A DNA stretch of 46,089 nucleotides, taken from positions 1,354,148 to 1,400,236 of the forward strand of contig BFEA01000343.1 of assembly GCA_003427395.1 (NCBI GenBank), given 5' to 3'. Under the pieces are notes generated by a model. That model saw only the letters and a program-made list of their open reading frames with translations. It was not told the origin of the DNA and ran no database searches. Position 1 is the stretch's first letter. Every line of letters starts with the position of its first letter. This document shows, one piece after another, positions 32,600 to 43,949 of the stretch. The position numbers and the translations under genes were made by a program. The stretch is from Chara braunii. Its lineage: Eukaryota > Streptophyta > Charophyceae > Charales > Characeae.

Positions 32600-35150
32600 A
32601 CTCCCTCCTAGCAAGAGTCCTGGGTGCTCCGGTCTATTGGTGGGGAGCAGCACCTGCCGGAAAGCCGGTCCAGCGTCCCACTATACATCAGAAGGCCTGC
32701 CAGCATTGATTGCCCTGTTTCCAGGGGATTGACTGCGCAGGGTTAATGATAGATGTGTTGGAGTAGAGCACACTTTGGGGCGAGTGGCCGCCTCTTCAGC
32801 CTGCACCAGACGGCTATGCCCCACTTCTTCTGCAAGCACCACCTCCCATGACCAGCTACCAGCCCGCCCTATAGCGCTTGTTCAATATGACTCAGACGTC
32901 TTCCATGTCCTGCTTGTAGACCTGCCCCGTCCTTACTTGGTCCCTTCGACCTGTGATCTTGCTCAATCTGCTCCATACCATTGCATGTCCACCATTGCCA
33001 ACTGGTGGAGCGGGAAGGGGTCGGGAACTTCTGTGGATGGTAGCAGCGGGATCCTCTGGCCCACCGTAGTCCAGTCCCTGAAGCAAATACAGTAGTCTTT
33101 CCTGAACTCTTCCTGGTTACATTCCTGGGCAGGCCTGCCGTTCCATCGGACGGAGGCAATCCAGCCCCCGTTCTCACTGCCCAACCAGTCCCCAGAGCAT
33201 TGATGAATTGCTTGTATTATATCTTTGGATGAGTGAGACAAATCCAGTTGGTTTTAAATTTTTTGCCACTGCACAGTGAGTTCTTGTTGAACATATTGTT
33301 TTATCATGTTCGTTGCCTCTTCCCCAGCTATGCGGACGCCCTCTATGGCATGTATACAATGCTTCCTCCAGAGGGTCCGCATGACAGCTCTCCTCCCTAT
33401 CTTGAACATGTTATTTTCAGAAGGGTTGTCTGTGGGGGAGGTCCATGCCTCGCATAGTATGGCCCTCCAGTCCCAAGGCCACTTGGACCCAGTGCCCAAC
33501 AGGGTCCAGATCCTATCCCACCATCGCCATGTAAGAACTGCCCCCGGACACTGCATGAATATGTGCTCTACGGTTTCCGGAATTCTACGGGGGGGAAGAC
33601 AATGTGGCACGATTTACACCATGGTAGCGCCCACCCCTTCTGCTCTAGATAGGTTACGATCTATCAGCCAGTCGTTGGTGGGTAGGCAGTGATGTTCTAT
33701 CTGCCACTGCAACGAGGCCATCTTTGCTGGCCTAGACCTTGTGACGGTGAACCATCGGATAGGGCGTATCACCTCAATCCCTACATTCAAATGGGACCTC
33801 CATCGATTCTTCACCGTTTCTTTTATGTTAACCTTTGGTCACAGCAGACGGTACGTAGCCTTCACAGATAAGTTATACAACTTTGCATTCTCCCCCACTG
33901 ACTTTTTGTGGGGGGGCCCACTGCCACTCCTCGGGGTCAAAGGGGAGCTCTGCCACTGGGGTATTTGGCTGGTATGCGATCCATACATCCTTATCCTGCA
34001 GCACGTGAATCCTATGCAGATCCGCACTTCTCCACCATCTCATCACCTCTAGGGGGTACCGAGTGAGAACATTATCCTTGCCTATATGGAAGAGGTTAAG
34101 TGTTTCATCTGTTCGTGCCTCCACCGCATTTCCTACACTTTCTGGGTCACCCGGAGCAGTCACCCAGTCCCCTTCTGCCAGTCGTGGCCCTTTGTGCAGG
34201 ATGCACACCCAGTCTAGGGGGATAGCAAAGATCAACAGTTCAATGTTCTCCTCAACATTGTGACAATGCTTTAGTATCACCTTCAATTGTGGCATTGTTT
34301 TCCAGTCCCCTTTCTCTGAGCCCCATATGTCCTTTATTCCGATTATGCCTTTTTTGACCCAGCTGCTCCACAGGGTGTCTGAGCTGCAATACACCCTGCT
34401 GCACCGGTCTGTAATCCTCCTATTCCCAAAAAGGGGCTGACGCATCACTTCCTCCCACCTAGTTGGTGGGGGGGTGTCAGGCAGCGGAAGTTGGTGCCAG
34501 GCTCTCGAGACCCGGACCCAAAATTCATCCCTGACCAAGTCTTTGCGGATTTTGTCTCGGTTCGAGTCTCGACCGGCTCGAGGGCGCCGTGTCACATTCC
34601 AAAAACGGTCTTCCAACCAAGTCAACGGGTTAACACCCGCGGTGCCTGTGGGGCAAGTCCAACTATCTGTTCCAGCGCAAGGGCATACCATGGGAGATGT
34701 TGACCGAAGAGCAGTCTCTTAACCCATTGAACCAGTAGTGTTGCGATCCGGGTATCCGGGTATAGAATCCCCAAGTCCCCCCTTGTCCCTGGGTTGGATC
34801 ACCGATGACCACGCTGCCCTGCTAATAACGTTCGGAAGCTCATCGTTGCCTCTCCACAACAGGGTCGTTAGTTGTTGCTTTAGTGATCGGACGGGCTCCT
34901 TACTGAGAGCCCAAATTACCGATTTATACCAAAGGGCCGCCAACACAAGGTTGTTGATCGCCAGCACCCTGCCGATTAGGGAGGTGTGTTGGTCTTTCTA
35001 GTGAGCTAACTTTGCTAAAGTGGGCTTTAGGATCCACTCATCATTCGATGCAGGCTTACCTAATGTCGTCAACATGATTCCCAGTAACCTGACCGGGGCC
35101 ACTTCTGGAAGCCACTTGACCCGTGGCAACTCCAGGGGGCGCACCCCTTA
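32600..35150 (-). pseudogene. LINE copy C: reverse transcriptase thumb to C terminus
   Basis: The best-preserved copy of the LINE family. On the minus strand it starts with LPRVKWLPEVAPVRLLGIM and goes through INNLVLAALWYKSVIWALS and WSSVIQPRDKGGLG, the typical post-catalytic part of LINE reverse transcriptases. A ~270-residue linker follows (RWEEVMRQPLFGNRRITDR ... AIPLDWVCILHKG). The zf-RVT-like region is ETVEHIFMQCPGAVLTW, and the end is VRIAGEEATNMIKQYVQQ, with a stop at 33254. There is a TAG at 34998-35000 and at least two frame changes. The catalytic domain and endonuclease are missing, so the copy is 5' truncated. Its lower limit (3' end) is uncertain. Confidence 0.8.
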
Positions 35151-35164
35151 ATGATGGATCCATC

Positions 35165-36245
35165 ACCCCAAGGTTTTGTTTCACTCTCGGAGAATGGGTG
35201 AAAATGAAAGAAGAGAAGAGACCGCAAATAATGTACAGGGTGGGGCAGGTCCTAGAAGGAGCAGGAATGCAGGTCACAGGCTCGCAAGTAAACACTGGAT
35301 ACGAGGGGTTGGGAGAGCCCTGCGAGAGATCAACTTAGGGAATGGACCTCCCTGTAGACGGTTACACAGGAACCAGATTGAGACCGTGGCGGTATGTGAA
35401 TGTAGGAAGAAAGGGTAGAACCAGCATCGACTATTTCGGATAGCATCCACAAGGCGAGATTTGGACTGGGACCCGAAGGAATGGGAACAGTCGGAGCAAG
35501 GCATGCAAAGGAAAGAAGTGTCGCTTCAGGAACTCACCACCAAAAACATCTACAGCTCCCTGGTGGAGTCGGTGGATATCTGCGGGAAACTAAAGAACAG
35601 ATGGGCTAAAAGGGACTGGCTTCCAGATACGTACCTTAGCAGATGGACCCATCAAAGGTGGAACAATCAATGTGCCATTTTGGCAGTGCTGCCTGATCAA
35701 AAACGGGCAAGCCTGCTATGGCAAATTTACCATCTGGCGGTCACCACAGCACAATGGATTGTACCTCACATTTTTGTACGATGCCCTGTTGTACGAGCTT
35801 TTTGGGAGTGGTGGGCGCAAGAGCGACAGATAAGACTCCATTGAAAGTCACCGAGATGGATGATGCAAGCATCCTCCTTGGGGTGCTGATGAAGGTGGAC
35901 AGGACAGTCACAAGATATGTTAGCAACAGAGATCCTGCGAGCAACAATACTATGGGCGGTGTGGACTTGGGAGGAACGAGCGTTGCAGACAGGGAGCCTC
36001 CCCGTCGATATAGGCATATAAGGAAAGGGCATTTGAGAATATTAGATTAACCCTTCTGGCGGATCTGCACCGTTGCAGCCGTACGGGGTTAACAAAGGAG
36101 GAAGATTTTTGGAAGAGATGGGGTCTATACCCCCAGTTGATCACTCGGGACCCTGCAACGGGCCGCATGCTGTTTGGCCCGATCTTACTGGGTCACCAGC
36201 CTGGGATGGACCCTGAAGTGGAACCCGGGCAGAGCAACCGATTTG
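35165..36245 (+). pseudogene. LINE copy D: C-terminal fragment, head-to-head with copy C
   Basis: A plus-strand frame (35461-35844) reads DWDPKEWEQSEQ ... LLWQIYHLAVTTAQW ... HIFVRCPVVRAFWEWW. This matches the zinc-finger end of copy C (FDPEEWQW, LQWQIEHHCLPTNDW, HIFMQCPGAVLTWRWW). After a frame change the C terminus continues as RLTLLADLHRCSRTGLTKEEDFWKRWG to about 36252. It begins within about 20 bp of the upstream end of copy C, in the opposite orientation. Confidence 0.72.
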
Positions 36246-36252
36246 TGCTATA

Positions 36253-36973
36253 GTTAGTAAATTAGGAAGGAAGGAAGGAAGGGAGGGAAAGGAGTAGTAT
36301 AGTAGGTAGATGTACCATAGTAGGAGGGTAGGTAGTTGGGGCGGGAGGGGGGGGGGGNGGGGTTAAGGGTTTGACAAAAGCATAAAATGATTCAAAAAGA
36401 TCTAAAAAGGTTCTAAATTGAGAAGTTGGGGAGGCAAGGAGATAAGTGAGATAATATGAGTAAGTATGTAGAAAATATCTAGCAGTGACAGGGAATGGTG
36501 GAAGCTAGTGGTTAAGTGAGCTTATGGAGTTTAAAATAACAAAGGTTGGGTACATTAGGCAGTAAGGATGACAATATGAGTAAAGATGAGAGAAATAAGG
36601 GAGTAAGATCAAGGAAGTATGAAGGTTTGAAATTTGGAATACGAGGAGAATAGGACAATATAAGATTGGACTAGGAGTAAAAGTTACAGGCAGAAACAAA
36701 GGGTAATAGAAGTTGGGATAAGATGCGACAGGTGTAATGCGGTATGAGGAGCTGCTAGGGACCCCCTCCCCCCCCCGTCCCGCCATCTGGGAGGCGACCC
36801 GGCTGTGTGACTGGGTGCTGCTAGTAAGCTTCCCGACCAGCAGGACAAACCCCCTTTTCAGGAAGGCAATGGATTGGGGGGGAGGGATGCCCCGTAGCAG
36901 GTCCCCCTTGCAGGCGACTAGGACCGCAAGGGATAGGCTGACCTCTTTTCTTGTTCTTTTTCCTCCCCTTTCT
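36253..36973. other. Unassigned stretch with GGAA and poly-G runs
   Basis: A (GGAA)n-like run near 36265 and a G run with one ambiguous base near 36345-36362. No gene or element is recognised in the rest. Confidence 0.5.
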
Positions 36974-37249
36974 CCGGTGATAAGCAACTGGACTAATGCC
37001 CTCCATAATAGCAGGTGCAGGTGTTTAAAAAAAAAAAAGTCGTTATTTGAGGAAACATTTAGTTATTTAGGTGGATAACCATCTCAAAAATAATCATTTG
37101 TATTTGTTGATGGGGTTTTCTTTATCCATAAATAAAACACTGTAAATTTGTATAGAAAATATGTGAAAAGATGTTTTGGGCTGCTTTTTTTTTTAAGCAC
37201 ACTTGCTCCTTCTGTTCTGGAGGGCGTCAGCCGAGTTGCTTATCACCGG
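36974..37249. mobile_element. 276-bp TIR element (MITE-like)
   Basis: Both ends carry imperfect inverted repeats of about 62 bp. The left end reads CCGGTGATAAGCAACTGG and then, further in, ATGCCCTCCA; the right end in reverse complement reads CCGGTGATAAGCAACTCG and ACGCCCTCCA. Each arm ends in a poly-A run. The interior is AT-rich and has no coding capacity. I see no clear target duplication, so the superfamily is left open. Confidence 0.75.
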
Positions 37250-37902
37250 CAAGCGTGATAGACAAGGGCTGGAAAGCAGAAGCAAGATAGAACAGCACCA
37301 AAGGTTTTTTGGGGAAGTGTCAGGAGGCCCCGAACTCAGGTAGACCACGAGGTGTATACACACCCTGTCACACTCTCCCCTCTGGCCAGTCCTACAAGGC
37401 TAAGTTGTTTCAACATACTGAAAACTTGAATTGTTCAACAAATGTCTCTTGTATATGCTTGCAATTGTCGTAAGTACATACATTTATAAAAAAAAATAAA
37501 AATTGATAAGTTTTTATTTATCATAAGTAAAAGTTGAGATGAAATTTTGCAACTAGTCAACATTTTTTTATCGGTCTCAACAAATTCAACTAGTCATTCT
37601 CATTATACATGCATAAAAAGATATTAGTGGTAAAAGTAAAAGTTAAGTTACTAAAAAAATATTTAAGCCAATCTTATATTAATCTTCCGTATAATACGTA
37701 CGAGCATAATAAATATAATCCTCTGCTTCAACATGATCAAGTAGATATTATATGTTATAATGACATTTGAATATCAACAAAATGATATTATAACAATTTA
37801 TACATCTATGCTTGAGTGGCTACTTTATCATAATGCCAAAAGGAGAAAATATTGTTTTTTGCGAAAAGTAGCATATGCATAAATTGCCATTTTTTCCCTA
37901 TG
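37250..37902. other. Unassigned AT-rich stretch
   Basis: No recognisable gene, RNA or element. Confidence 0.45.
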
Positions 37903-38070
37903 AACGTTTTGAAGTGCAAAAATAATTTAGTAAAGGATCGGGCATAAAAAGTATGTAAAATACTCTTCAAAAGGAGATGTGAACTAAACGTTTTGAAGTA
38001 CACAAATGATTTAGTAAAGGATCGGGCATAAAAAGTATGTAAAATACTCTTCAAAAGGAGATGTGAACTA
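37903..38070. repeat. 84-bp tandem duplication
   Basis: Two nearly identical units (37903-37986 and 37987-38070), each starting AACGTTTTGAAGT and containing GGATCGGGCATAAAAAGTAT. They differ at only a few bases near the start. Confidence 0.93.
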
Positions 38071-38559
38071 AACTAGAGCATCGTTGTGTAGACAATTTGG
38101 TCATTGGTGATTCTTTTGGAAAAGATATAGCTTCATTTTTCAAGAATTATGATCAATATGAAAATGAAAAAGTTGGTATAGTGACATATCATATCTTTAT
38201 TTATACTCTTAGTCTCTTACTAAACTTTAAGTCGGGTCTCACATGACGCTCCTACAAGCCCCGACTGCCAGTCTTGGGAAAACAGTCGGGATAAGTCGGC
38301 CCAATGAAGCCATGGCGAAATTCCATGGTGTGCTTGGTACAGGCTGTGAGCATGGTCGAACAAGTCGTGCTCTCCCGAATGTCCAAATACAAGTACATAG
38401 CAAACGATGGGTCTGTATTGGTGTCATTTTGTTTTGTTTTGTTTTTTTCCTCCGTTTCCTTGAGGCATACTCACAATTTTCTTTCCCCTTTTTGTCATTG
38501 GTGTTTTCGGTTTTCTTCGTTTTTTTTCGTTTTCTTAGGGTATACTCTCACGAGGATCT

Positions 38560-38930
38560 CAAACTCATGAAATGTGAAAAATGAGAATGGATCGGCTGTA
38601 ATATGGAAAAATTCATCGTTGCATTTTGTGGCCCAAAGTACAGCTCCCAAATGTTTGAATAAAAGTTCATAGGGCTCTACTCACCACATGCATAAAAAAC
38701 AAAAAATACGGCGTTGCATCTTCCTATATTTTAGTGGAAGATTCATTCTCATTTGCACATTTGGTGAGTAGTGGAGCAAGGCCAACAAAAGGTCGTGGGC
38801 TCCACTACTCACCAAATGTGCAAAATGAGAATGAATTTGCTGCTAGAACATGGAAAGATACACCGCCACATTTTTTCTCTTTTGTGCATGTGGTGCGTAG
38901 TGGATCGAGGCCGTTAGTATCACTAATGTA
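38560..38930. repeat. Long imperfect palindrome with an extra direct copy
   Basis: The left arm (about 38676-38777) pairs with the right arm (about 38799-38905). The inner 36 bp, TTCATTCTCATTTGCACATT onward, are identical in the two arms apart from one extra T; the outer parts match with scattered changes. The loop is about 21 bp. A third, directly oriented copy of the AATGAGAATG segment lies at 38560-38630. Confidence 0.85.
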
Positions 38931-38938
38931 GCATTTTT

Positions 38939-39330
38939 CCACCTTGTGGAACGGGGAGAAGGGCGTGATAGGGAGGACGGGTGGGAGAAGAATATAGCAG
39001 AGGATGACAAAGTGGCCTAGAAGGAGGGATATGGGGGAGCTGCAAGGAGATGAGGTGGGAGAAAATGGGAACGAGGAGGTCGGGAGGGGGAGGAGCACAA
39101 TATCTCGAGCTTTCGAGTTTCAACCAATGTGGAATGAGAATGGTGGCAAAGGCAACGTGGCACTCACGTCATATTATACCACCTTGTGCGAGGGGGGAGA
39201 AGAGCATGATAAGGGAGGAAGGGTCAGAGAAGAATATAGCAGAGGGATATGGGGTAAGCCGCATCGACATGAGGTGAGAGAAAACGCAAATGAGGAGGAG
39301 GTCACAGAGGGCAGGGAGGAGCAGGTATAT
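38939..39330. repeat. ~240-bp spaced direct repeat
   Basis: CCACCTTGTG starts two related stretches at 38939 and 39179. Both continue with GGGGAGAAG, a GAAGAATATAGCAGAGG segment and purine-rich sequence. They are clearly diverged. From 39331 to 40365 I see nothing recognisable beyond AT-rich sequence. Confidence 0.75.
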
Positions 39331-40365
39331 GTGGAGGGCAACCACTTTGTTTAAATAACAAATAAAGTAATGACAACTCATCAATCAAGAGGGTTATTAT
39401 GACAATGGAATTATTGTGTAATCTCAAATTGTTACTGTGAAATTTCATGTATTTTGTTTGGTGCATCTCATAGTAAATAATATTAGCTGGGATGTTTTGC
39501 AACTACGTTAACCAATAGAGGGAATGTGTTTCTTATTCTAGTTATGCAAGATTAAAAATATCTTTAGTTATGTATATCACAGTATATGACGGGAAGTTTT
39601 TTGTACCATGGGAATGGGAAAAACGTATTGTGTCTAGAGTTAAGATTACATTAAAAAGAAAACGGTTAACAAAAATTATGAATATTTTAGAATACTTTAT
39701 TTTGTCGAGTTCCTCACTCGATATTACTTATACATAATATAGTTGGTTTTCAAGTATCATGTAATTGAACAATGCACCTATTAATTATGTTGATGAACAA
39801 GTTGAAGTCTATTTTTTTTTATCGAATCAATTAAGCACGATAAATGTAAATTACTTGGGTTTGGTCAATTCGATGATTATTCGATGATTATATAAAAAAG
39901 GTCATCGTCCTTCTAGTCAACAAAACGAAAAGGAGAAAAAATTACAAAAGTGGGTGTCCATGTGTGTTAGTGCTTCACTTCCGTTGGCAGAAAATGTGTA
40001 GATATTATCATAGAATGTCAATCTATCACAAATGCAACTGACAACTTTTAGTTAGATGTTGTCTAAGTTAGTGGATAAAACATGTTCAAATATTCTCTTT
40101 ACTTATCTATGATATAAAACGTGCATGCGTTTAGAAAGTTGTTTGTCAAACATAAAGACTGTATGCGATTTTTAAATTTTGAAATTAACATTACAGATTT
40201 GTTTACACATCATTGCGACAGATCATCACTTTGTGAGACCATGGAAGCCACTTCTACAATGGACTAATTTGCACTTTTGTCACCTTGCAAGTATGCATAA
40301 CCTAAGGATAAAACCAAAGCCGCATACTAAAATGAATAGTTGATATACGGTCTTTTGAGGTTAGT

Positions 40366-40830
40366 CTCAAAAAAAAAAAAAAAGGATGGCAGTCTTGAGA
40401 TGTATACACACGTGAACGGCCTTAAGTAATTCAAGATTCTTATGCAAGTTATTGTCGATTATATGTCATGATTATTGGTTATCGAGCTTCTATTGAGAGT
40501 TTAAGCCTCTTGAAGTATCGTGAAAAATTGAGGGTCTCAACCCCGATGGGCATCGTAATTGAGCCCTGAATGTCACCTATGTTAATTATAACTAAGCATT
40601 CTTTCATTGGGTGTGTCCCGACCAGCCACAGCAGGACGTGAGAAGCCACTTCCCGTATCATGGGTTAGAGGGCGACACAACTCACCCCAGTGAGCTACCA
40701 GCATCGATTGGCCGTAGTCATCCACCTCAGGCCACCGAAAGTGACGGCAACGGGATTGGAACTCAGCATCTACGTGGTGCCGCTCATGCACGAAGCCTGC
40801 TGAGCCAGCTGACCACTCACCTAAACTCGG
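40366..40830 (-). mobile_element. tRNA-derived SINE, copy 1
   Basis: Read on the minus strand, the head has an A box TGGCTCAGCAGG (40796-40807) and a B box GAGTTCCAATCCC (40752-40764), the internal RNA polymerase III promoter of a tRNA. A body shared with copy 2 follows (GTTGCCGTCACTTTC, GGCCTGAGG, CACGATACTTC, ATCTCAAGACTGCC). It ends at an A/T run at about 40366-40380. The tRNA of origin is not clear. Confidence 0.82.
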
Positions 40831-40942
40831 GGGATAAAAATACACAAATAATGGGGGCACACACAATAACTCGATGAAGGCAAAAAGCTGATGTTTTGTT
40901 TTCTTCAAAAGAAATAGTCAAGGCACACACACATTTATACGG

Positions 40943-41655
40943 ATGGCGTGTCCCGTCGGCTAGCTCGGTAGGTTCAATGCCTGAGCGACACTGCATAGGC
41001 GTTGGGTTCTATTCCTGTTGCCGTCACTTTCACTGGCCCGAGGAGTATTGATGGCCACGACCAGTCAACTCTTGTAACTCTCTGGGGCGACTTGTGACAC
41101 CCTATAACCCGTAACAATGCAGGAGCATTGGCCAAGTGGAAGTTACCAGAGTTGACTGGTTGTAGCCACCAATCCTCCTCAGGCCACTGAGAGAGAGTTA
41201 CCAGAGTTGACTGGTTGTGGCCACCAATCCTCCTCAGGCCAAGTGGAAGTTACCAGAATTGACTGGCCATAACCAGTCAACTCTGGCCACAACCAGTCAA
41301 CTCTGGGGCGAGTTGTGCCACCCTATAACCCATAGCAATTCAGGAGCATCTGGCCAAGTGGAAGTGACTGCTCAGGTCCTGCTGCGGCCGGTTGGGACAC
41401 AGCCAATACACATCCAATATAAAGAGCCCTCAAGTTGAATTCTCAGTCAGTATCAGGCTTGAGACCCAATTTCACGATACTTCCAGAGGCTTGAAAACTC
41501 TCAACATACCTGTCACACCATAATCTCAATAAGGAAGTTCAATAAGTCATCATCATGACATATAATCTACAATAACTTCCATAATAATCTTGATTTACGT
41601 GGGGTCGGTCACCTGTGGATATATCTCAAGACTGCCGCCCTTTTTTTTTTTTGTT
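40943..41655 (+). mobile_element. tRNA-derived SINE, copy 2, internally expanded
   Basis: A box TAGCTCGGTAGG (40961-40972) and B box GGTTCTATTCC (41005-41015). The body and tail match copy 1 in the opposite orientation and end ATCTCAAGACTGCC followed by a T run near 41640-41652. It is about 250 bp longer than copy 1 because a segment with GTTGACTGGTTGT and GGCCACCAATCCTCCTCAGG is repeated in direct and inverted form at 41140-41310. Confidence 0.82.
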
Positions 41656-42917
41656 AACGGAAAAAAGAGATAGGGATGGTGCACAAGAGGGCACTTACAA
41701 ACTCAAGGACTGAAGGTGGACACCCCTTGAAATATTTGAGAAAACTCAGAAAAGTTCATTAGAGAAGGCACACATCGTACTCAAATAGCGAGGGCACAAA
41801 GTGTTCGACTACACGCCTACTCCAGTGGGATCAGTCACCACTGGGTTGATCAAACGGTGAGAGCGCAAACTACTTCCAAATACACACCTGCTCAACTGAG
41901 CGCACACAGAGACTCTCAAGCAGTGAGTGCTCTCAATTTTTCTTGTATTTTACTGAGTGCTCTTACTTGAGTACATGTAGGCTCTCATTACTCCAGTACA
42001 GTCAACGTTTCACATTTGACCACACACAGTCAGTATGCTCATTCGAGTATGTGTATTTGAATACGGTGTCGTCGGTGTGCTTTCAAGTAGCACGTGCACT
42101 CATGTATTCAGAAAATGCAGGCACATTCTCATGCAGGCAGTGGGCAATCCATCTTAGGGTATACTCACATGAGGACCTCCCCGGACGTATCTGACGGTGA
42201 TTACGTCCACATCAGTCAAAGAAGTCCTGGTGTGAGTATGTGCTTAGTGGGGTTGTGTGGCGTTCAAAAGAGTTTGGACTCTGGAGTGGCCAAGAGAATC
42301 ATTTTGCGCACTTTGACAGGAAAATAGGTAGCCCAGGGCATTACCTGAGGGCTTGAGTTTTCCCACTGCGTTTTGGGTTTTCCTGCCGGAAAAAGAAAGG
42401 AAAAACAAAAAGAGTGTGGAGTGTAGACTTAAGGACAGAGCGACTTTCTTTTCTCTTCTTGCTTCTTCTTATTGTATTGCAGATTCAAAGCTGATCGTAA
42501 CAGAGAAAAACAAAAAGAACAGACGTTGTGAAACCACCAGTGTTTTGTAGCCTCTTTCTTTAGTCAGATGCCAATTTATGCTGCACACCAAGTTTTGTTG
42601 AATCAGCATGGGCACGGAACTGAATCTTTTTCGCTGGCGCCACCAGCCTTTCCGTTTCGGTAAGCTGAGCTCCGAAAGACAAACCAGTTTACCAGCTGCC
42701 TTGGAACAAAATAGCTGGGAAACATAGTGGTGGTTGAGGCACATTAAATTTTCCCTTGTGGCAAACCCCACCCTGAAATAGATAAGGGTCTCACCCATGG
42801 AATGTGCGCAGAAAAGGTCAGCAAATCTGCAGATGCATTTACATACATATGTGGCTGGAGAATCCTTTTTTTTTTGTGTGAACATCTGCTGGAGTGTGGC
42901 TTGCAGGGGTCCTCTCC
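41656..42917. other. Unassigned stretch
   Basis: No gene is recognised. On the plus strand there is a donor-like GGT|GTGAGTATG near 42231 and an acceptor-like polypyrimidine plus TTGCAG ending near 42481, which would bound a 250-bp intron. The flanking frames are too short to assign a product. Confidence 0.35.
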
Positions 42918-43396
42918 TGTTGCATACCGTATAGGTGCAGACCAGAACAAGAACCGACCCTTCAATACAAAGTATAAGATAGCACAGCGGAAGACTTAAA
43001 TACCAATGATCCGAACAATCTATATTGCAATGCAGCCCCGAACATACATCATCATCATCATGGTGTGAACGGGTCTGGCGCTTCACACAAGAAGACTGCG
43101 CCAGCCCCAACCATACACAGATGAAGGAGGTGGGGTTAGACGAAGAAGAAGGGAAGATGGGAATGTCATCAACACCAAGTGTTCAGCACAGGCCCAAATA
43201 GTCCCTCGTCAAAATGTCTGAATCCCAATGTCGAGTCTGGATCCAATGTCGTCAAGTCTCAAGTCACAACTCTTTCTCTCTGTCGTAGTCTGAGAAGTCA
43301 GGTGGCGAGAGGGTGAGAAGAGATGGTGGACTTAGAAGAGGAAGAAGAAGAACTCTCTCTCTCTCTCTCTGTGTCCCAGTACTAACCTGTGAAGTT

Positions 43397-43524
43397 GGCG
43401 CCTTGATGCAGGTACCTCGAAGATGGAGCTGGAGCGATGGCGCCACAGGTAAGTACCATTGGCGCCTTGATGCAGGTACCTCGAAGATGGAGCTGGAGCG
43501 ATGGCGCCACAGGTAAGTACCACT
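43397..43524. repeat. 64-bp tandem duplication in the solo LTR
   Basis: Two units start at 43397 and 43461 with GGCGCCTTGATGCAGGTACC. Each carries the CACAGGTAAGT motif. The LTR at 5647-6934 has a single unit. Confidence 0.95.
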
Positions 43525-43781
43525 GGCCTCCGCCAGTGTCTCTCCCAACTCTACTACCTACCACCTACAGCGCCCAGCGCTGAAGACTACTGCTATGGCT
43601 ATGGCGCACAGCGCCGAAGACTACAGCTAGGGCTGAAGACTACTGCAGCGCTCCTCCTGAGTGCTGCGGCCGAAATCTGAAGACTACCGTCCTACTCTCC
43701 GACTGCCTACCCGTTCAGTGCCTGAAACTCCTATGTACTATCACGGGTGCCTCCTGACTCGGGCGAGCAGTCCAGGAGGCT

Positions 43782-43949
43782 GCTCTTGCCAATAATGCCG
43801 AAGGGAGGCAGGGGCTGCAGCTGCAGCTCCTGCTCGTGCTCTTGCCAATAATGCCGAAGGGAGGCAGGGGCTGCAGCTGCAGCTCCTGCTCGTGCTCTTG
43901 CCAATAATGCCGCAGGGAGGCAGGGGCTGCAGCTGCAGCTCCTGCTCGA
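43782..43949. repeat. 56-bp tandem repeat in the solo LTR, three units
   Basis: Units at 43782, 43838 and 43894 start GCTCTTGCCAATAATGCCG and contain GGGGCTGCAGCTGCAGCTCC. The other family 1 LTR has one unit, near 6590. Confidence 0.95.

Noticed and set aside
33254-34691. Host gene in the long minus-strand frames
   Set aside because: The content matches LINE reverse transcriptase C-terminal and zf-RVT regions and recurs in copies A and D.
40940-41016. Possible genuine tRNA gene at the SINE head
   Set aside because: The A and B boxes are good, but I cannot fold acceptor and anticodon arms, and the same head occurs on a second dispersed copy with a shared body and tail.
42469-43110. 213-codon minus-strand frame
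   Set aside because: It crosses the outer boundary of the solo LTR at 42918, so half is LTR and half flank, and no motif is recognised.
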